Source: Planctomycetota bacterium
Lineage (GTDB): Bacteria; Planctomycetota; UBA8742; SKZP01; JAIOTL01
Direction of reading: 5' to 3'
NCBI GenBank assembly: GCA_021106775.1
Contig: JAIOTL010000312.1
Coordinates: forward strand, 1 to 13,076
DNA: 13,076 bases
Part shown: piece by piece, positions 1 through 7,176 of the stretch
Numbering within the stretch: position 1 is the stretch's first letter
Layout: each line of letters starts with the position of its first letter
Program-made: the position numbers and the translations under genes
The notes under the pieces: model-generated
The model's database searches: none
What the model was told of the DNA's origin: nothing
What the model saw: only the letters and a program-made list of their open reading frames with translations

Positions 1-1
1 A

Positions 2-58
2 AACAGCAAAAACCTCACCGAATACGACAATCCTTCGTATGACCCGCTTGACCCTTAA
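2..58 (+). pseudogene. Possible upstream fragment of the outer-membrane factor gene, ending at an in-frame TAA
   Basis: From base 2 the frame is open for 18 codons (reading NSKNLTEYDNPSYDPLDP) and ends at TAA 56-58. The same frame then stays open without a stop through 59-112 into the outer-membrane factor ORF. The downstream ORF begins at what looks like the second beta-strand of the first TolC repeat, so a normal gene should have coding sequence here. Two readings are possible: this is the 5' part of the same gene cut by a nonsense change (or a sequence error), or it is the C-terminus of an unrelated upstream gene. The other two frames of this stretch show nothing recognisable. The fragment runs off the left edge. 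Confidence 0.4.
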
Positions 59-112
59 TCCGGTTCTCCAACGATACAATCACAAATCGGCTCGCAAGAG
101 AATTCATCAGCA

Positions 113-1303
113 ATGGCAGAAATATTGTTCCCGATTTACCTTTTCGGGAGAATCGTCAATAATGTTGACCTGAGGACAGCAAAGCTTGACATGGCGTTTG
201 CGGATTCCAGACGAACAAAACAGCAGGTAATTTATCTTGTTACGCAATTGTACACAACAATTCTCGAACTTGAAAAAACCGTTGAAGTGCTTGAAAGCTC
301 TATTACAGTTATCGAAGAACTTCTGAAAAACGCGCAAAATTTCTTCGCTGAAGGACTTGTTACAAAAAACGAGGTTCTTGTTCTGGAAGTTACGTTGTCT
401 TCAAGAAAACAGGCACTCTTAGAAGCGGAAACCGCGCTGAAACAGGCAACATATCAATTCAACTCAATTTTAGACCTGAAAATAACGCGCAAAACAAAAC
501 TGGCAAAACTCGACGAACTACCGAAATTTATGCTCGCAAATGTACCACTCGTCAATCTCGCGCTGCATTATCGACCTGAAATCGTGAAATCAATGTCCCA
601 GCATGAATCCGCAGCAGCATATCTCAGACTCGGGCAAAACAACCGCTGGCCACTGCTTTACGGCTTCGTTGACATCACCGCTGCATCCGAAGAATCACTC
701 GTAAACAACGCTTGGATGACCTTTGGTGCAAGAATGCAATGGCAGATTCTGGACTCAGGTGAAACATCAGCCATGATTCGCAAAGCAAAAACAGCGATTG
801 AAATGCAGAAACTGCAAACCAGAATGCTTTTCAAGGATATTATGATTGATGTCAGAAGTTCTTACGAGAACCTGAAAATTGCTGAGAATAAGCTCAAAGT
901 AAGCAGGAAAAAAGTGGAACAAGCAGAGGAAAATCTGCGAATTCTCGAAAATAAATTCAAAGGTGCTGGTGCAGACTCTGGAAGCGGTGCAGGCGTTTTC
1001 GCTACCGCCGCTGAAGTTCTAGAAGGTGAAACCCTTCTACTCGATGCCAAAAGAGATTTCTTCTCCGCAATATTCGGAATCCACAAAGCATGGGCAAAAC
1101 TTGAGTATTCTACCGGTTTGAAGCTGAGTTCGGAATACGCAAGCAAGATACAACAGTTTCCCAGTGAAATGATGGATGACCCTTACAATGCGCTCGACAA
1201 CATGTTTAATATGAACAAAAAAGACACAATTTATGATGACGTTAAAAAGGAGATGATTGAAGATAAGCCAGATGGCATCGACCTAAGCGATTTCGAGGAC
1301 TAA
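113..1303 (+). CDS. TolC-family outer-membrane efflux factor, N-terminal part missing
   Basis: This is an outer-membrane factor (OMF) of the TolC/OEP type, the exit duct of tripartite efflux pumps. It shows the two-fold internal repeat of the family. Residues 2-14 (AEILFPIYLFGRI) match the end of a beta-strand before a long helical pair (about 15-120, heptad-rich). Residues 179-217, with WMTFGARMQWQILDSG from W201, are the equivalent strand region of the second repeat, followed by a second helical pair (about 218-335). The Gly/Ser/Ala-rich turn near residues 287-300 lies where the family has its helix-helix turn. The C-terminus is an acidic tail. Complete family members usually have 420-500 residues with a signal peptide; this ORF has 396, with no signal peptide and no first helix or first strand. 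ATG 113 has only a weak GAGA element 11 bases upstream, and the frame stays open back to TAA 56-58, so 113 is probably not the native start. The adaptor gene follows after 62 bases on the same strand. Confidence 0.85.
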   Translation: MAEILFPIYLFGRIVNNVDLRTAKLDMAFADSRRTKQQVIYLVTQLYTTILELEKTVEVLESSITVIEELLKNAQNFFAEGLVTKNEVLVLEVTLSSRKQALLEAETALKQATYQFNSILDLKITRKTKLAKLDELPKFMLANVPLVNLALHYRPEIVKSMSQHESAAAYLRLGQNNRWPLLYGFVDITAASEESLVNNAWMTFGARMQWQILDSGETSAMIRKAKTAIEMQKLQTRMLFKDIMIDVRSSYENLKIAENKLKVSRKKVEQAEENLRILENKFKGAGADSGSGAGVFATAAEVLEGETLLLDAKRDFFSAIFGIHKAWAKLEYSTGLKLSSEYASKIQQFPSEMMDDPYNALDNMFNMNKKDTIYDDVKKEMIEDKPDGIDLSDFED

Positions 1304-1322
1304 TGTGCGAATCGCACTCATA
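1303..1322. repeat. Palindromic intergenic motif, copy A
   Basis: GTGCGA-A-TCGCAC (1305-1317) is a perfect inverted repeat with 6-base arms around one central base, immediately after the OMF stop. Bases 1307-1322 are the exact reverse complement of 2738-2753 in the next intergenic gap (16 of 16 bases), so both gaps of this operon carry one motif in opposite orientations. It could be an operator half-site pair or part of a dispersed repeat. There is no T-run after it, so it is not a classical terminator. Confidence 0.6.
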
Positions 1323-1354
1323 ATTTTAAGAAAGTTTAAAAAAAAGAAAAAATG

Positions 1355-1359
1355 AAAGG
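1355..1359 (+). promoter_or_regulatory. Ribosome binding site of the adaptor gene
   Basis: AAAGG lies six bases before ATG 1366 and supports that start. The upstream stretch 1331-1353 is almost pure purine (A/G). Confidence 0.55.
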
Positions 1360-1365
1360 CATAAG

Positions 1366-2676
1366 ATGAGTTTCAAAAGAATCAGTCTTATACGGACACT
1401 AACATTACTTATTGCATTGTTTAGTTTCGGATTATTTATCGGGTGTAAACCACCAGCAGACGGTCAGCAATCACCTAATCCGCTGATGAAATCAATGCAG
1501 AATCCTGAAGAAAAGTATGCAAAAAACGTCGTATACGTTGCTTTCGGAAACACCTGCAAGGTTTCAGTTGCGCCACAGACACTGACAATCAACGTCAGCG
1601 GAACAATGGAGCCAATTCGCCAGGCGGTCGTAAACTCGAAAGAAGACGGAACATGTATCGGCTATTTAACCAAAGACAAGAGAATTAAAGGCACTCCCGG
1701 TGAACTTCTACCAGGTACCGAAGTAAAAACAGGTGAAATCCTCGTTGAACTTGAGCACAAGGTTATTGAACAGCAGATTGTGAATCTCGAAACACAGCTT
1801 GCTACAATGAAATATGGTGTTGATACAGAGGACGTAAACGAGGCGGAATCCGCTCTTGCACTTGCAGAAAAAACTTATAATCAGATGAAAGAACTGTTTG
1901 CAAAGGAATCAATTTCGGAAACCCAGTTTGATTCAGCAAAAATGCAATACGAGCTGGCAAAAGCAGGATACGACAAACTGCTGCTCAGCATCGATGCAAT
2001 GGAAAAAAACCTTTTAGTTTTGAGAAAACGCTTCGAAGACCTCAAGGTTAAAGCACCATTTAACGGTAAAATTCAGAAGGTTTTCATCAATCCGGGTGAG
2101 CTCGCTGCAGGTATGGCAAAAACACCCGTTTTCGCAATCGTCGATGACAGTTATCTCGATTTCACTTTTGGCATCCCCGAAGAATATGCAAATTACATCG
2201 ACATGAAAACAACAAATCTTCTGATAACACTGCCTGACGGTCGCAATCTTCCCGACGGTAAGATAATCAAACAGGTGAAAATCACTTCCATTGCACCGTT
2301 AATTGATTCGCAAAATAGAAATATAATCTGCAATGCGAGAATCCCGAATTACCGGAAAAACAACGAAGAAAATCAGAAATCCATTGTCGCTGGTATATTC
2401 GCCAAAGCACAAGTTACTTTTCAGATCACAGGAATGTTTATACTTACACAATCCATCGCTTCGGATGAAGACCAGGACTATGTTTTTGTTCAGCAGGGCA
2501 ATGTTTTTCAGAAAACACCTGTTAAAACCGGCAAAATAGTGGATAGAAATGATGACGACAGCTTAATTGAGATTCTCAGCAAAAATCTCAATGCAGATAC
2601 TGAAATCATTTTGACAGCACAGACAAAAATGCTTGATGCTGACACAATTACTTTTTCCGACACTTCCGAGCAGTGA
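1366..2676 (+). CDS. RND efflux periplasmic adaptor (membrane-fusion protein), lipoprotein
   Basis: This is the periplasmic adaptor (HlyD/AcrA-type) linking the RND pump to the outer-membrane duct. Residues 1-27 form a lipoprotein signal (basic MSFKR, hydrophobic core, then LFIGC with Cys27), so the mature protein should be lipid-anchored. The first barrel-sandwich half follows at about 75-125 (PGTEVKTGEILVELE). A helical hairpin spans about 130-225 and contains the family-type segment ELFAKESISETQFDSAKMQY. The second sandwich half starts at L226 (LKVKAPFNGKIQKVFINPGE). A beta-barrel region and a membrane-proximal region follow (YVFVQQGNVFQKTPVKTGKI, near residue 373). The length of 436 is normal, slightly long. 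A good ribosome site supports ATG 1366. The gene lies between OMF and pump and is probably cotranscribed with them. The substrate cannot be read from the sequence. Confidence 0.93.
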   Translation: MSFKRISLIRTLTLLIALFSFGLFIGCKPPADGQQSPNPLMKSMQNPEEKYAKNVVYVAFGNTCKVSVAPQTLTINVSGTMEPIRQAVVNSKEDGTCIGYLTKDKRIKGTPGELLPGTEVKTGEILVELEHKVIEQQIVNLETQLATMKYGVDTEDVNEAESALALAEKTYNQMKELFAKESISETQFDSAKMQYELAKAGYDKLLLSIDAMEKNLLVLRKRFEDLKVKAPFNGKIQKVFINPGELAAGMAKTPVFAIVDDSYLDFTFGIPEEYANYIDMKTTNLLITLPDGRNLPDGKIIKQVKITSIAPLIDSQNRNIICNARIPNYRKNNEENQKSIVAGIFAKAQVTFQITGMFILTQSIASDEDQDYVFVQQGNVFQKTPVKTGKIVDRNDDDSLIEILSKNLNADTEIILTAQTKMLDADTITFSDTSEQ

Positions 2677-2680
2677 TTTT

Positions 2681-2736
2681 CACCTTCGACTCCGCTCAGG
2701 CTCCAGTCAGCATGTTGGTTGAGCGTAGTCGAAACC
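2681..2736. repeat. REP-like imperfect palindrome between adaptor and pump
   Basis: TTCGACTCCGCTCA (2685-2698) pairs with TGAGCGTAGTCGAA (2720-2733), with one mismatch in 14 and a 21-base loop. It begins five bases after the adaptor stop. Its arms resemble widely dispersed REP-type palindromes that sit between genes in many bacteria. It may act as an mRNA stabiliser or attenuator between adaptor and pump, or simply be an inserted repeat. Confidence 0.65.
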
Positions 2737-2737
2737 A

Positions 2738-2757
2738 TATGAGTGCGATTCGCTTAT
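2738..2757. repeat. Palindromic intergenic motif, copy B (inverted relative to copy A)
   Basis: TATGAGTGCGATTCGC (2738-2753) is the exact reverse complement of 1307-1322. It directly abuts the REP-like palindrome. The perfect 13-base palindrome of copy A is degraded here to a 4-base-arm core (GCGA-T-TCGC). Confidence 0.6.
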
Positions 2758-2829
2758 GTAGAATAACCAATAACAAGGTCTGAAAACCTTAAGAAATTAA
2801 ACTGAAATAAAATTAAGAGAGATAGAACA

Positions 2830-5800
2830 ATGAACTTATCAGATATATCCATTAAAAGACCGGTATTTCCGATGATTCTCGCACTAGCGATGATGTTTTT
2901 CGGATATATAGCATTAAAAACTATGCCACTTGAGCTTATGCCCGAAGTTGACATGCCGTTTGTTACGATACAGACAATGTACCCCGGCGCAGATGCTGAA
3001 ACCATCGAGAGAGAAGTTACTGAAAGAATCGAGAATGCTATATCGATTGTTTCAGGCATCAAGCTTATAACTTCAGCTGCTCAGGACAATTTTACGTACA
3101 CTGTTGTAGAATTGAATGTCGGTGAAGATGCCGACGTTAAAGTGCAGGAATTTCGAGATAAAATATCCGCGATAATGATCAATCTGCCTAGCGATATTGA
3201 AGATCCTGTTGTCGAAAAAATCGACTTTACTGCAATGCCCATTGTTTCGCTTGTTATTTCGGGTCCGGGTTCAACTGCAAAGACAACGCAGTATGTTGAA
3301 GATATCGTTATGGACAGAATTCAGCAAATTTCAGGGGTTGGTTCAGTAATCAGAGTTGGCGGCAGGGAAAGAGAAATCCGGCTTTGGCTTGACCCACTTA
3401 AAATGAACGCAAAAAAGATTACTGCAACCGAAGTTATTCAGATTATTGCATCGAAAAATGTTGATATTCCTGGTGGTTCGATTGAGCAGGACCTTGTTGA
3501 GTATAATATTAAAACTAAGGGTCAACTCGAAAAAGTTGATGATTTCAGCAATCTGATTCTTTCCTACAGAAACGGCGCACCGGTTTATGTCAAGGATATT
3601 GCGGAAGTACGCGACGGTCTTGAGGATGAACGCTCGATATCGAGGCTTAACGGAAATACTGCAATCGCGCTTCAGGTTATCGCTCAGCCCGGTTCGAATG
3701 TCGTGAAAATGGTCGAAGAAGTCGAGAAAATCACAAAAGAACTTATGGCTGAGGACAAATTTGGTTACACCTTCAAACTTACCCAGGATATGTCAGTTTA
3801 CGTCAAGCAGACCGTTGACGGTGCTAAGGAAGACATAATCATAGGTATATTTTTCACCGTTTTCGTTATTCTGATTTTCTTGGGCAACGGCAGGATGACA
3901 ATTGTAACCTCACTTGCAATTCCAACGTCGCTTCTTGCAGCAATTGCAACAATCCATATGATGGGATATTCGCTTAACATGCTGACAATGCTCGGAATGG
4001 CACTTTCCGTCGGAATTGTCGTGGATGACACAATTGTCATGGTTGAAAATATATACAGACATATGGAAATGGGTAAATCTCGCATCCAGGCATCAATTGA
4101 AGGTGCAAAACAAATTACGTTCGCCATTTTGGCTGCTACATTCTCACTACTTGCTGTTTTCCTGCCCTTCGCAACAATGAGCGGAATCGCCGGTGAATTC
4201 TTCAGACCCTTCGGCTGGACAGTCGCTATCACAATTTTCTGGTCACTTATTATCTCACTAACCCTCGCAACAATGCTCTCATCACGACTCGTGGTTTTCA
4301 CGAAGAAATCATCAACACTTAAAAAAGTTATTGACAGAATGATGAACGGACTCGAAGGTGGATACAAAAAAGTACTCGCATTTTCGCTTCGAACTCGGTT
4401 TCTCATTCTAATTATCGCAATAGGATTTTTCGCTTTCTCAGCATATATCGTTTCAACGAAGGTTAAATCGGAGTTTCAACCCAGATCCGACCGTAGTGAA
4501 TTCTTTATCGCCGTGGAAGCTCCCTTGGGAACTGCCCTTCAAAAAACATCACAGGTTATGAAAGAGATGGAGCAGTCAATTTCATTGTTTCCTGAAGTTG
4601 AAATTGTTTTTGCTTCCATTGGCGGTGGACAATCGGGTCAAGTCTATAAAGGTGATATATACGTAAAACTCATCGGAATGTACGAACGTGAAAAAGACCA
4701 GTTTGTGTTAATGGCGGAAACACGTTCAATCATTAAAAAAATTGCTGAAAGGGAAAATTTCATCATCAGTATTACCGAAGAATCAAGTCAAGGTGGTATG
4801 GGCGGAAAGCCCCTTCAGTACAGCATTAGAGGTGGTGACTTTGAAAAAATCAGTAAATATGCCAGTCAGCTTATTGGGGAATTATCTAAAAATCCCGGTA
4901 TTACTGACATTGACCAGACTTATAAGCCGTTCAAACCTGAGCTAAATATAAAGATTAACAGGGAAAAGGCGGCACAGCTTGGTGTACCGATTATTTCGAT
5001 TGCCAGTACAATCCGAACATTCGTTGCTGGTGCTGATGTTACAACATTTAAGGAAGGTAGTGATGAGTGGAACGTTGTTGCGATGATGAGCAAAAAATAT
5101 CGCACTAATTATAAAAGTCTTAATGACCTGACAGTTCGTTCGCAAACAGGCAAGTTAGTTACGTTGTCAAACTTGATTTCTTTCGACCAATCGGTAGGTT
5201 CTTCTGAAATCAACAGACGCGCAAGACAACGTTCTATTTTAATATCTGCCAACCTTGACGGAATCGTTCTCGGTGAAGGTAAGGAAATTATTACGAATAT
5301 TATGAAAGAATTGAAGCTTCCACCCGGATTTACTTCCTCGTTTGAAGGAGCATCCGAGGTTCAGGACAACGTTGGTGCCAGTTTGATGACAGCCATGGGA
5401 CTCGGATTCCTCATCGTTTACATCGTCTTGGCAATACAATTTAACTCGTTTATCCATCCGATAACGATAATGCTTTCAGTTCCACTGGCATTTGGCGGTG
5501 GCTGGCTGTTCTTATTCTTTTTCGGCAAAACCATGAACATGTTCTCAATGGTGGGTATGGTGCTGCTAATCGGAATTGTCATCAAGAACGGAATTCTGCT
5601 TATTGACTTCATAATAAGGTTTAGAAACGAAGGTTTAAGCAGGAAAGATGCGATTTTACGAGCAGGACCTTTGCGTTTGCGTCCGATTCTTATGACCGCA
5701 TTCTCAACAATTGCAGGTATGATTCCTCTGGCACTTGAGATGTCCGAGGGTTCAGAATGGCGTTCACCGATGGCATTCGTGATTATCGGCGGTATGCTGA

Positions 5801-6843
5801 CTTCGACGCTTCTTACACTGCTAGTCATTCCTGTTGTGTACACCATGTTCGACGATGTTGCGAATAATAGGCTGTTTAAGTGGATTCTGAGTTTATTTGT
5901 ACCATCTGAGATTGCAGATGACGGATTCAGCGAGAACGCAATGAAACAACCTTTAACAGATTATGCATCTGAAAGCAAAAAACAGATTCAAGTTGATGAA
6001 AAGGTTCTTAGATTCCCAAAAACTGACGAAATCTACAAATCCGCCGAAGATTCAGACGGAATTCAAACACCGGGATTTGAGGAATTTCAGAAAATGAACG
6101 ATGAAGTTGTTCTGGCACTTGATACAACACAACAGAATAACGAAAACTATGCACTTTTAAAACAGCTTGAGAGCGAAATCTCATCTAAACTTTTGGATTT
6201 GAATTCTGCTTCATCCAAAATCGAAGTAAAACCAAACTCAGTCGAAATCGATGATTCGTTCCCTGAAATGAGGTCAGCAGAGGATTCCAGACGTTTAAAG
6301 GCGGTTACTGAAGAGGATTTAGCAGAAAATAGGGTTGAAATGCAGAAACTAAGCGCAATTGCGAATTCGAAGGAAGAGATTCTCAATGTCGATTATCCTG
6401 ATTTTGATGAAGAAGACATACTTAAACAGTTCAATGCGATGGAGAATAGAAAATCAGTAAAAAATACTGGCAATGTTTCCGAGATTCTCACTGTTGATGA
6501 ACTGAAGACGGATGAGGATACTGCAGGTGTTGAGCAAAGCAAGAAAAAAGATGTAAAGTTTTATGACCCTGTAACTTCATCACGGAAAAAAGGCGAGAAT
6601 GAAAAGATATTCGTTCTTGATGATAATGGTAATCCTGAAACTATGCCCGATACTGAACGCGATATCAAAGTGGAAAAACCTGTTAAATCTACCAATCCGG
6701 GAACTAAGCACAAGTCAACTACGAATGATGTACCGAATTTCTCTAGAAAAGACTCACAGTCTGTGATTTATCCACCTCCGCAGGAAAAAAATGACACACT
6801 TGCTGACGATGATGAAAGTGGAAAGACCAATTCTGGGAAATAA
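2830..6843 (+). CDS. RND-family inner-membrane efflux pump (HAE type) with long charged C-terminal tail
   Basis: This is a proton-driven resistance-nodulation-division transporter exporting amphiphilic compounds from the periplasm or membrane. The N-terminus is typical (ISIKRPVF, then TM1 at about 11-30, then YPGADAETIEREVTERIE). TM2 starts near residue 337. TM4 carries GIVVDDTIVMVENI with the Asp pair D399/D400, and TM10 carries LIGIVIKNGILLIDF with K919; together these form the proton relay. The VVDD form points to the hydrophobe/amphiphile class and not to heavy-metal pumps. TM7 is near 522-541, TM8 near 853-871 and TM12 near 981-1003. Family members end soon after TM12 (about 1020-1050 residues). 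This one continues to 1337 with a hydrophilic Asp/Glu/Lys/Asn-rich tail from about residue 1025. ATG 2830 is preceded by GAGAG (2817-2821) at 8 bases. It is the last gene of the efflux cluster. Confidence 0.96.
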   Translation: MNLSDISIKRPVFPMILALAMMFFGYIALKTMPLELMPEVDMPFVTIQTMYPGADAETIEREVTERIENAISIVSGIKLITSAAQDNFTYTVVELNVGEDADVKVQEFRDKISAIMINLPSDIEDPVVEKIDFTAMPIVSLVISGPGSTAKTTQYVEDIVMDRIQQISGVGSVIRVGGREREIRLWLDPLKMNAKKITATEVIQIIASKNVDIPGGSIEQDLVEYNIKTKGQLEKVDDFSNLILSYRNGAPVYVKDIAEVRDGLEDERSISRLNGNTAIALQVIAQPGSNVVKMVEEVEKITKELMAEDKFGYTFKLTQDMSVYVKQTVDGAKEDIIIGIFFTVFVILIFLGNGRMTIVTSLAIPTSLLAAIATIHMMGYSLNMLTMLGMALSVGIVVDDTIVMVENIYRHMEMGKSRIQASIEGAKQITFAILAATFSLLAVFLPFATMSGIAGEFFRPFGWTVAITIFWSLIISLTLATMLSSRLVVFTKKSSTLKKVIDRMMNGLEGGYKKVLAFSLRTRFLILIIAIGFFAFSAYIVSTKVKSEFQPRSDRSEFFIAVEAPLGTALQKTSQVMKEMEQSISLFPEVEIVFASIGGGQSGQVYKGDIYVKLIGMYEREKDQFVLMAETRSIIKKIAERENFIISITEESSQGGMGGKPLQYSIRGGDFEKISKYASQLIGELSKNPGITDIDQTYKPFKPELNIKINREKAAQLGVPIISIASTIRTFVAGADVTTFKEGSDEWNVVAMMSKKYRTNYKSLNDLTVRSQTGKLVTLSNLISFDQSVGSSEINRRARQRSILISANLDGIVLGEGKEIITNIMKELKLPPGFTSSFEGASEVQDNVGASLMTAMGLGFLIVYIVLAIQFNSFIHPITIMLSVPLAFGGGWLFLFFFGKTMNMFSMVGMVLLIGIVIKNGILLIDFIIRFRNEGLSRKDAILRAGPLRLRPILMTAFSTIAGMIPLALEMSEGSEWRSPMAFVIIGGMLTSTLLTLLVIPVVYTMFDDVANNRLFKWILSLFVPSEIADDGFSENAMKQPLTDYASESKKQIQVDEKVLRFPKTDEIYKSAEDSDGIQTPGFEEFQKMNDEVVLALDTTQQNNENYALLKQLESEISSKLLDLNSASSKIEVKPNSVEIDDSFPEMRSAEDSRRLKAVTEEDLAENRVEMQKLSAIANSKEEILNVDYPDFDEEDILKQFNAMENRKSVKNTGNVSEILTVDELKTDEDTAGVEQSKKKDVKFYDPVTSSRKKGENEKIFVLDDNGNPETMPDTERDIKVEKPVKSTNPGTKHKSTTNDVPNFSRKDSQSVIYPPPQEKNDTLADDDESGKTNSGK
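5902..6840 (+). other. Unusual charged, probably disordered C-terminal tail of the RND pump
   Basis: This region encodes residues 1025-1337. It has no hydrophobic segment long enough to cross a membrane, is rich in Asp, Glu, Lys, Ser and Asn, repeats the word SAEDS twice, and ends in PPPQEKND...DDDESGK. By RND topology both termini are cytoplasmic, so the tail should lie in the cytoplasm. The reading frame is continuous with the pump and codon use looks the same, so a frameshift fusion is unlikely. I recognise no domain in it. Confidence 0.75.
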
Positions 6844-6897
6844 TCGACAAATTATTGAATAGGTTGTGTTCCGAAAGTAGTACAGGGTTCAAAAAAC

Positions 6898-6983
6898 TGT
6901 CATTCCCAACTTGATTGGGAATACAGAAGAAGTTAGAATATAACATTGCATCCGTCTGGATTCCCGTTTTCACGGGCATGACA
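6898..6983. repeat. Paired-hairpin dispersed repeat (TGTCATTCCC...GGGCATGACA type)
   Basis: The outer ends TGTCATTCCC (6898-6907) and GGGCATGACA (6974-6983) pair at 9 of 10 positions. Inside, ATTCCCAA/TTGGGAAT (6902-6909 and 6915-6922) is a perfect 8-base-pair hairpin with a 5-base loop, and CCCGT/ACGGG (6963-6967 and 6972-6976) is a 5-base-pair hairpin with a 4-base loop. GGGAATACAG (6917-6926) pairs with CTGGATTCCC (6956-6965) at 9 of 10. This arrangement resembles a common family of intergenic bacterial repeats. Neither hairpin is followed by a T-run. Confidence 0.65.
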
Positions 6984-7023
6984 ATCCTTCGCATCTTGCC
7001 TGACACTCAGCATCAATATAAAC

Positions 7024-7037
7024 AGGCAGGGATGCCT
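7024..7037. repeat. Small palindrome AGGCA-GGGA-TGCCT
   Basis: A perfect 5-base-pair stem with a GGGA loop lies inside the MITE-like element and resembles a separate dispersed palindrome family. No function is evident. Confidence 0.4.
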
Positions 7038-7107
7038 ATTCTACCATTCACTGAAACTTATGGGACACAACCTAAATTATTTTTCTAACATAACCTGAAG
7101 TATGTTA

Positions 7108-7154
7108 AAAAGTATGTCTTCGATTCGAAATCAAAGAATCATAGACATACTTTT
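7108..7154. promoter_or_regulatory. Long leader hairpin before the repeat lipoprotein gene
   Basis: AAAAGTATGTCT (7108-7119) and AGACATACTTTT (7143-7154) are perfect 12-base inverted repeats. After a 2x2 mismatch the stem resumes as GATTC/GAATC (7122-7126 and 7136-7140) around a 9-base loop. The stem ends in TTTT on the + strand and in AAAA on the left, so it could terminate transcription from either side, or act as an attenuator or operator in the leader of the lipoprotein gene. Its presence argues against translation starting at ATG 7102, which would lie at its base. Confidence 0.5.
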
Positions 7155-7176
7155 AAATTTGTTGAAAGAACATTGT

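Larger units (their letters stand above)
6860..7074. mobile_element. MITE-like non-coding element with 19-base terminal inverted repeats
   Basis: The left end TAGGTTGTGTTCCGAAAGT (6860-6878) and the right end ACTTATGGGACACAACCTA (7056-7074) are inverted repeats matching at 16 of 19 positions (TAGGTTGTGT is exact). The element is 215 bases long and encodes no transposase. The 8-base word AAATTATT lies on both sides (6849-6856 and 7074-7081) and could be a target duplication, but on the left it is offset three bases from the repeat end and on the right it shares one base with it. In AT-rich flanks it may be chance. The inside is filled with further palindromes, so this may be a composite of several repeat families. 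Confidence 0.5.
6844..7176. other. Non-coding repeat island between pump and lipoprotein genes
   Basis: This stretch of 333 bases has no supported gene. It contains, in order: a left 19-base inverted repeat, a paired-hairpin element, a third small palindrome, the right 19-base inverted repeat, and a long leader hairpin just before the lipoprotein start. No sigma70-type promoter stands out. Confidence 0.7.

Noticed and set aside
1352..1369. Five-codon leader ORF (MKGIR, stop) whose TGA overlaps the adaptor ATG
   Set aside because: The overlap is real, but its ATG has only an A-rich upstream stretch, and AAAGG within it serves the adaptor start. Too short to separate from chance.
2774..2789. 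Small AAGGT/ACCTT hairpin in the leader of the pump gene
   Set aside because: Only five base pairs with a 6-base loop and no T-run. It is expected by chance at this base composition.
3798..4406. 202-residue minus-strand ORF inside the pump gene
   Set aside because: It is antisense to the RND membrane region with its conserved D399/D400 motif. The length follows from codon bias on the other strand, and no ribosome site or family pattern is seen.
7102..7104. ATG 7102 as the start of the repeat lipoprotein
   Set aside because: It would put 25 charged residues before a clear lipoprotein signal and place the start at the base of a strong hairpin. ATG 7177 has a better context.
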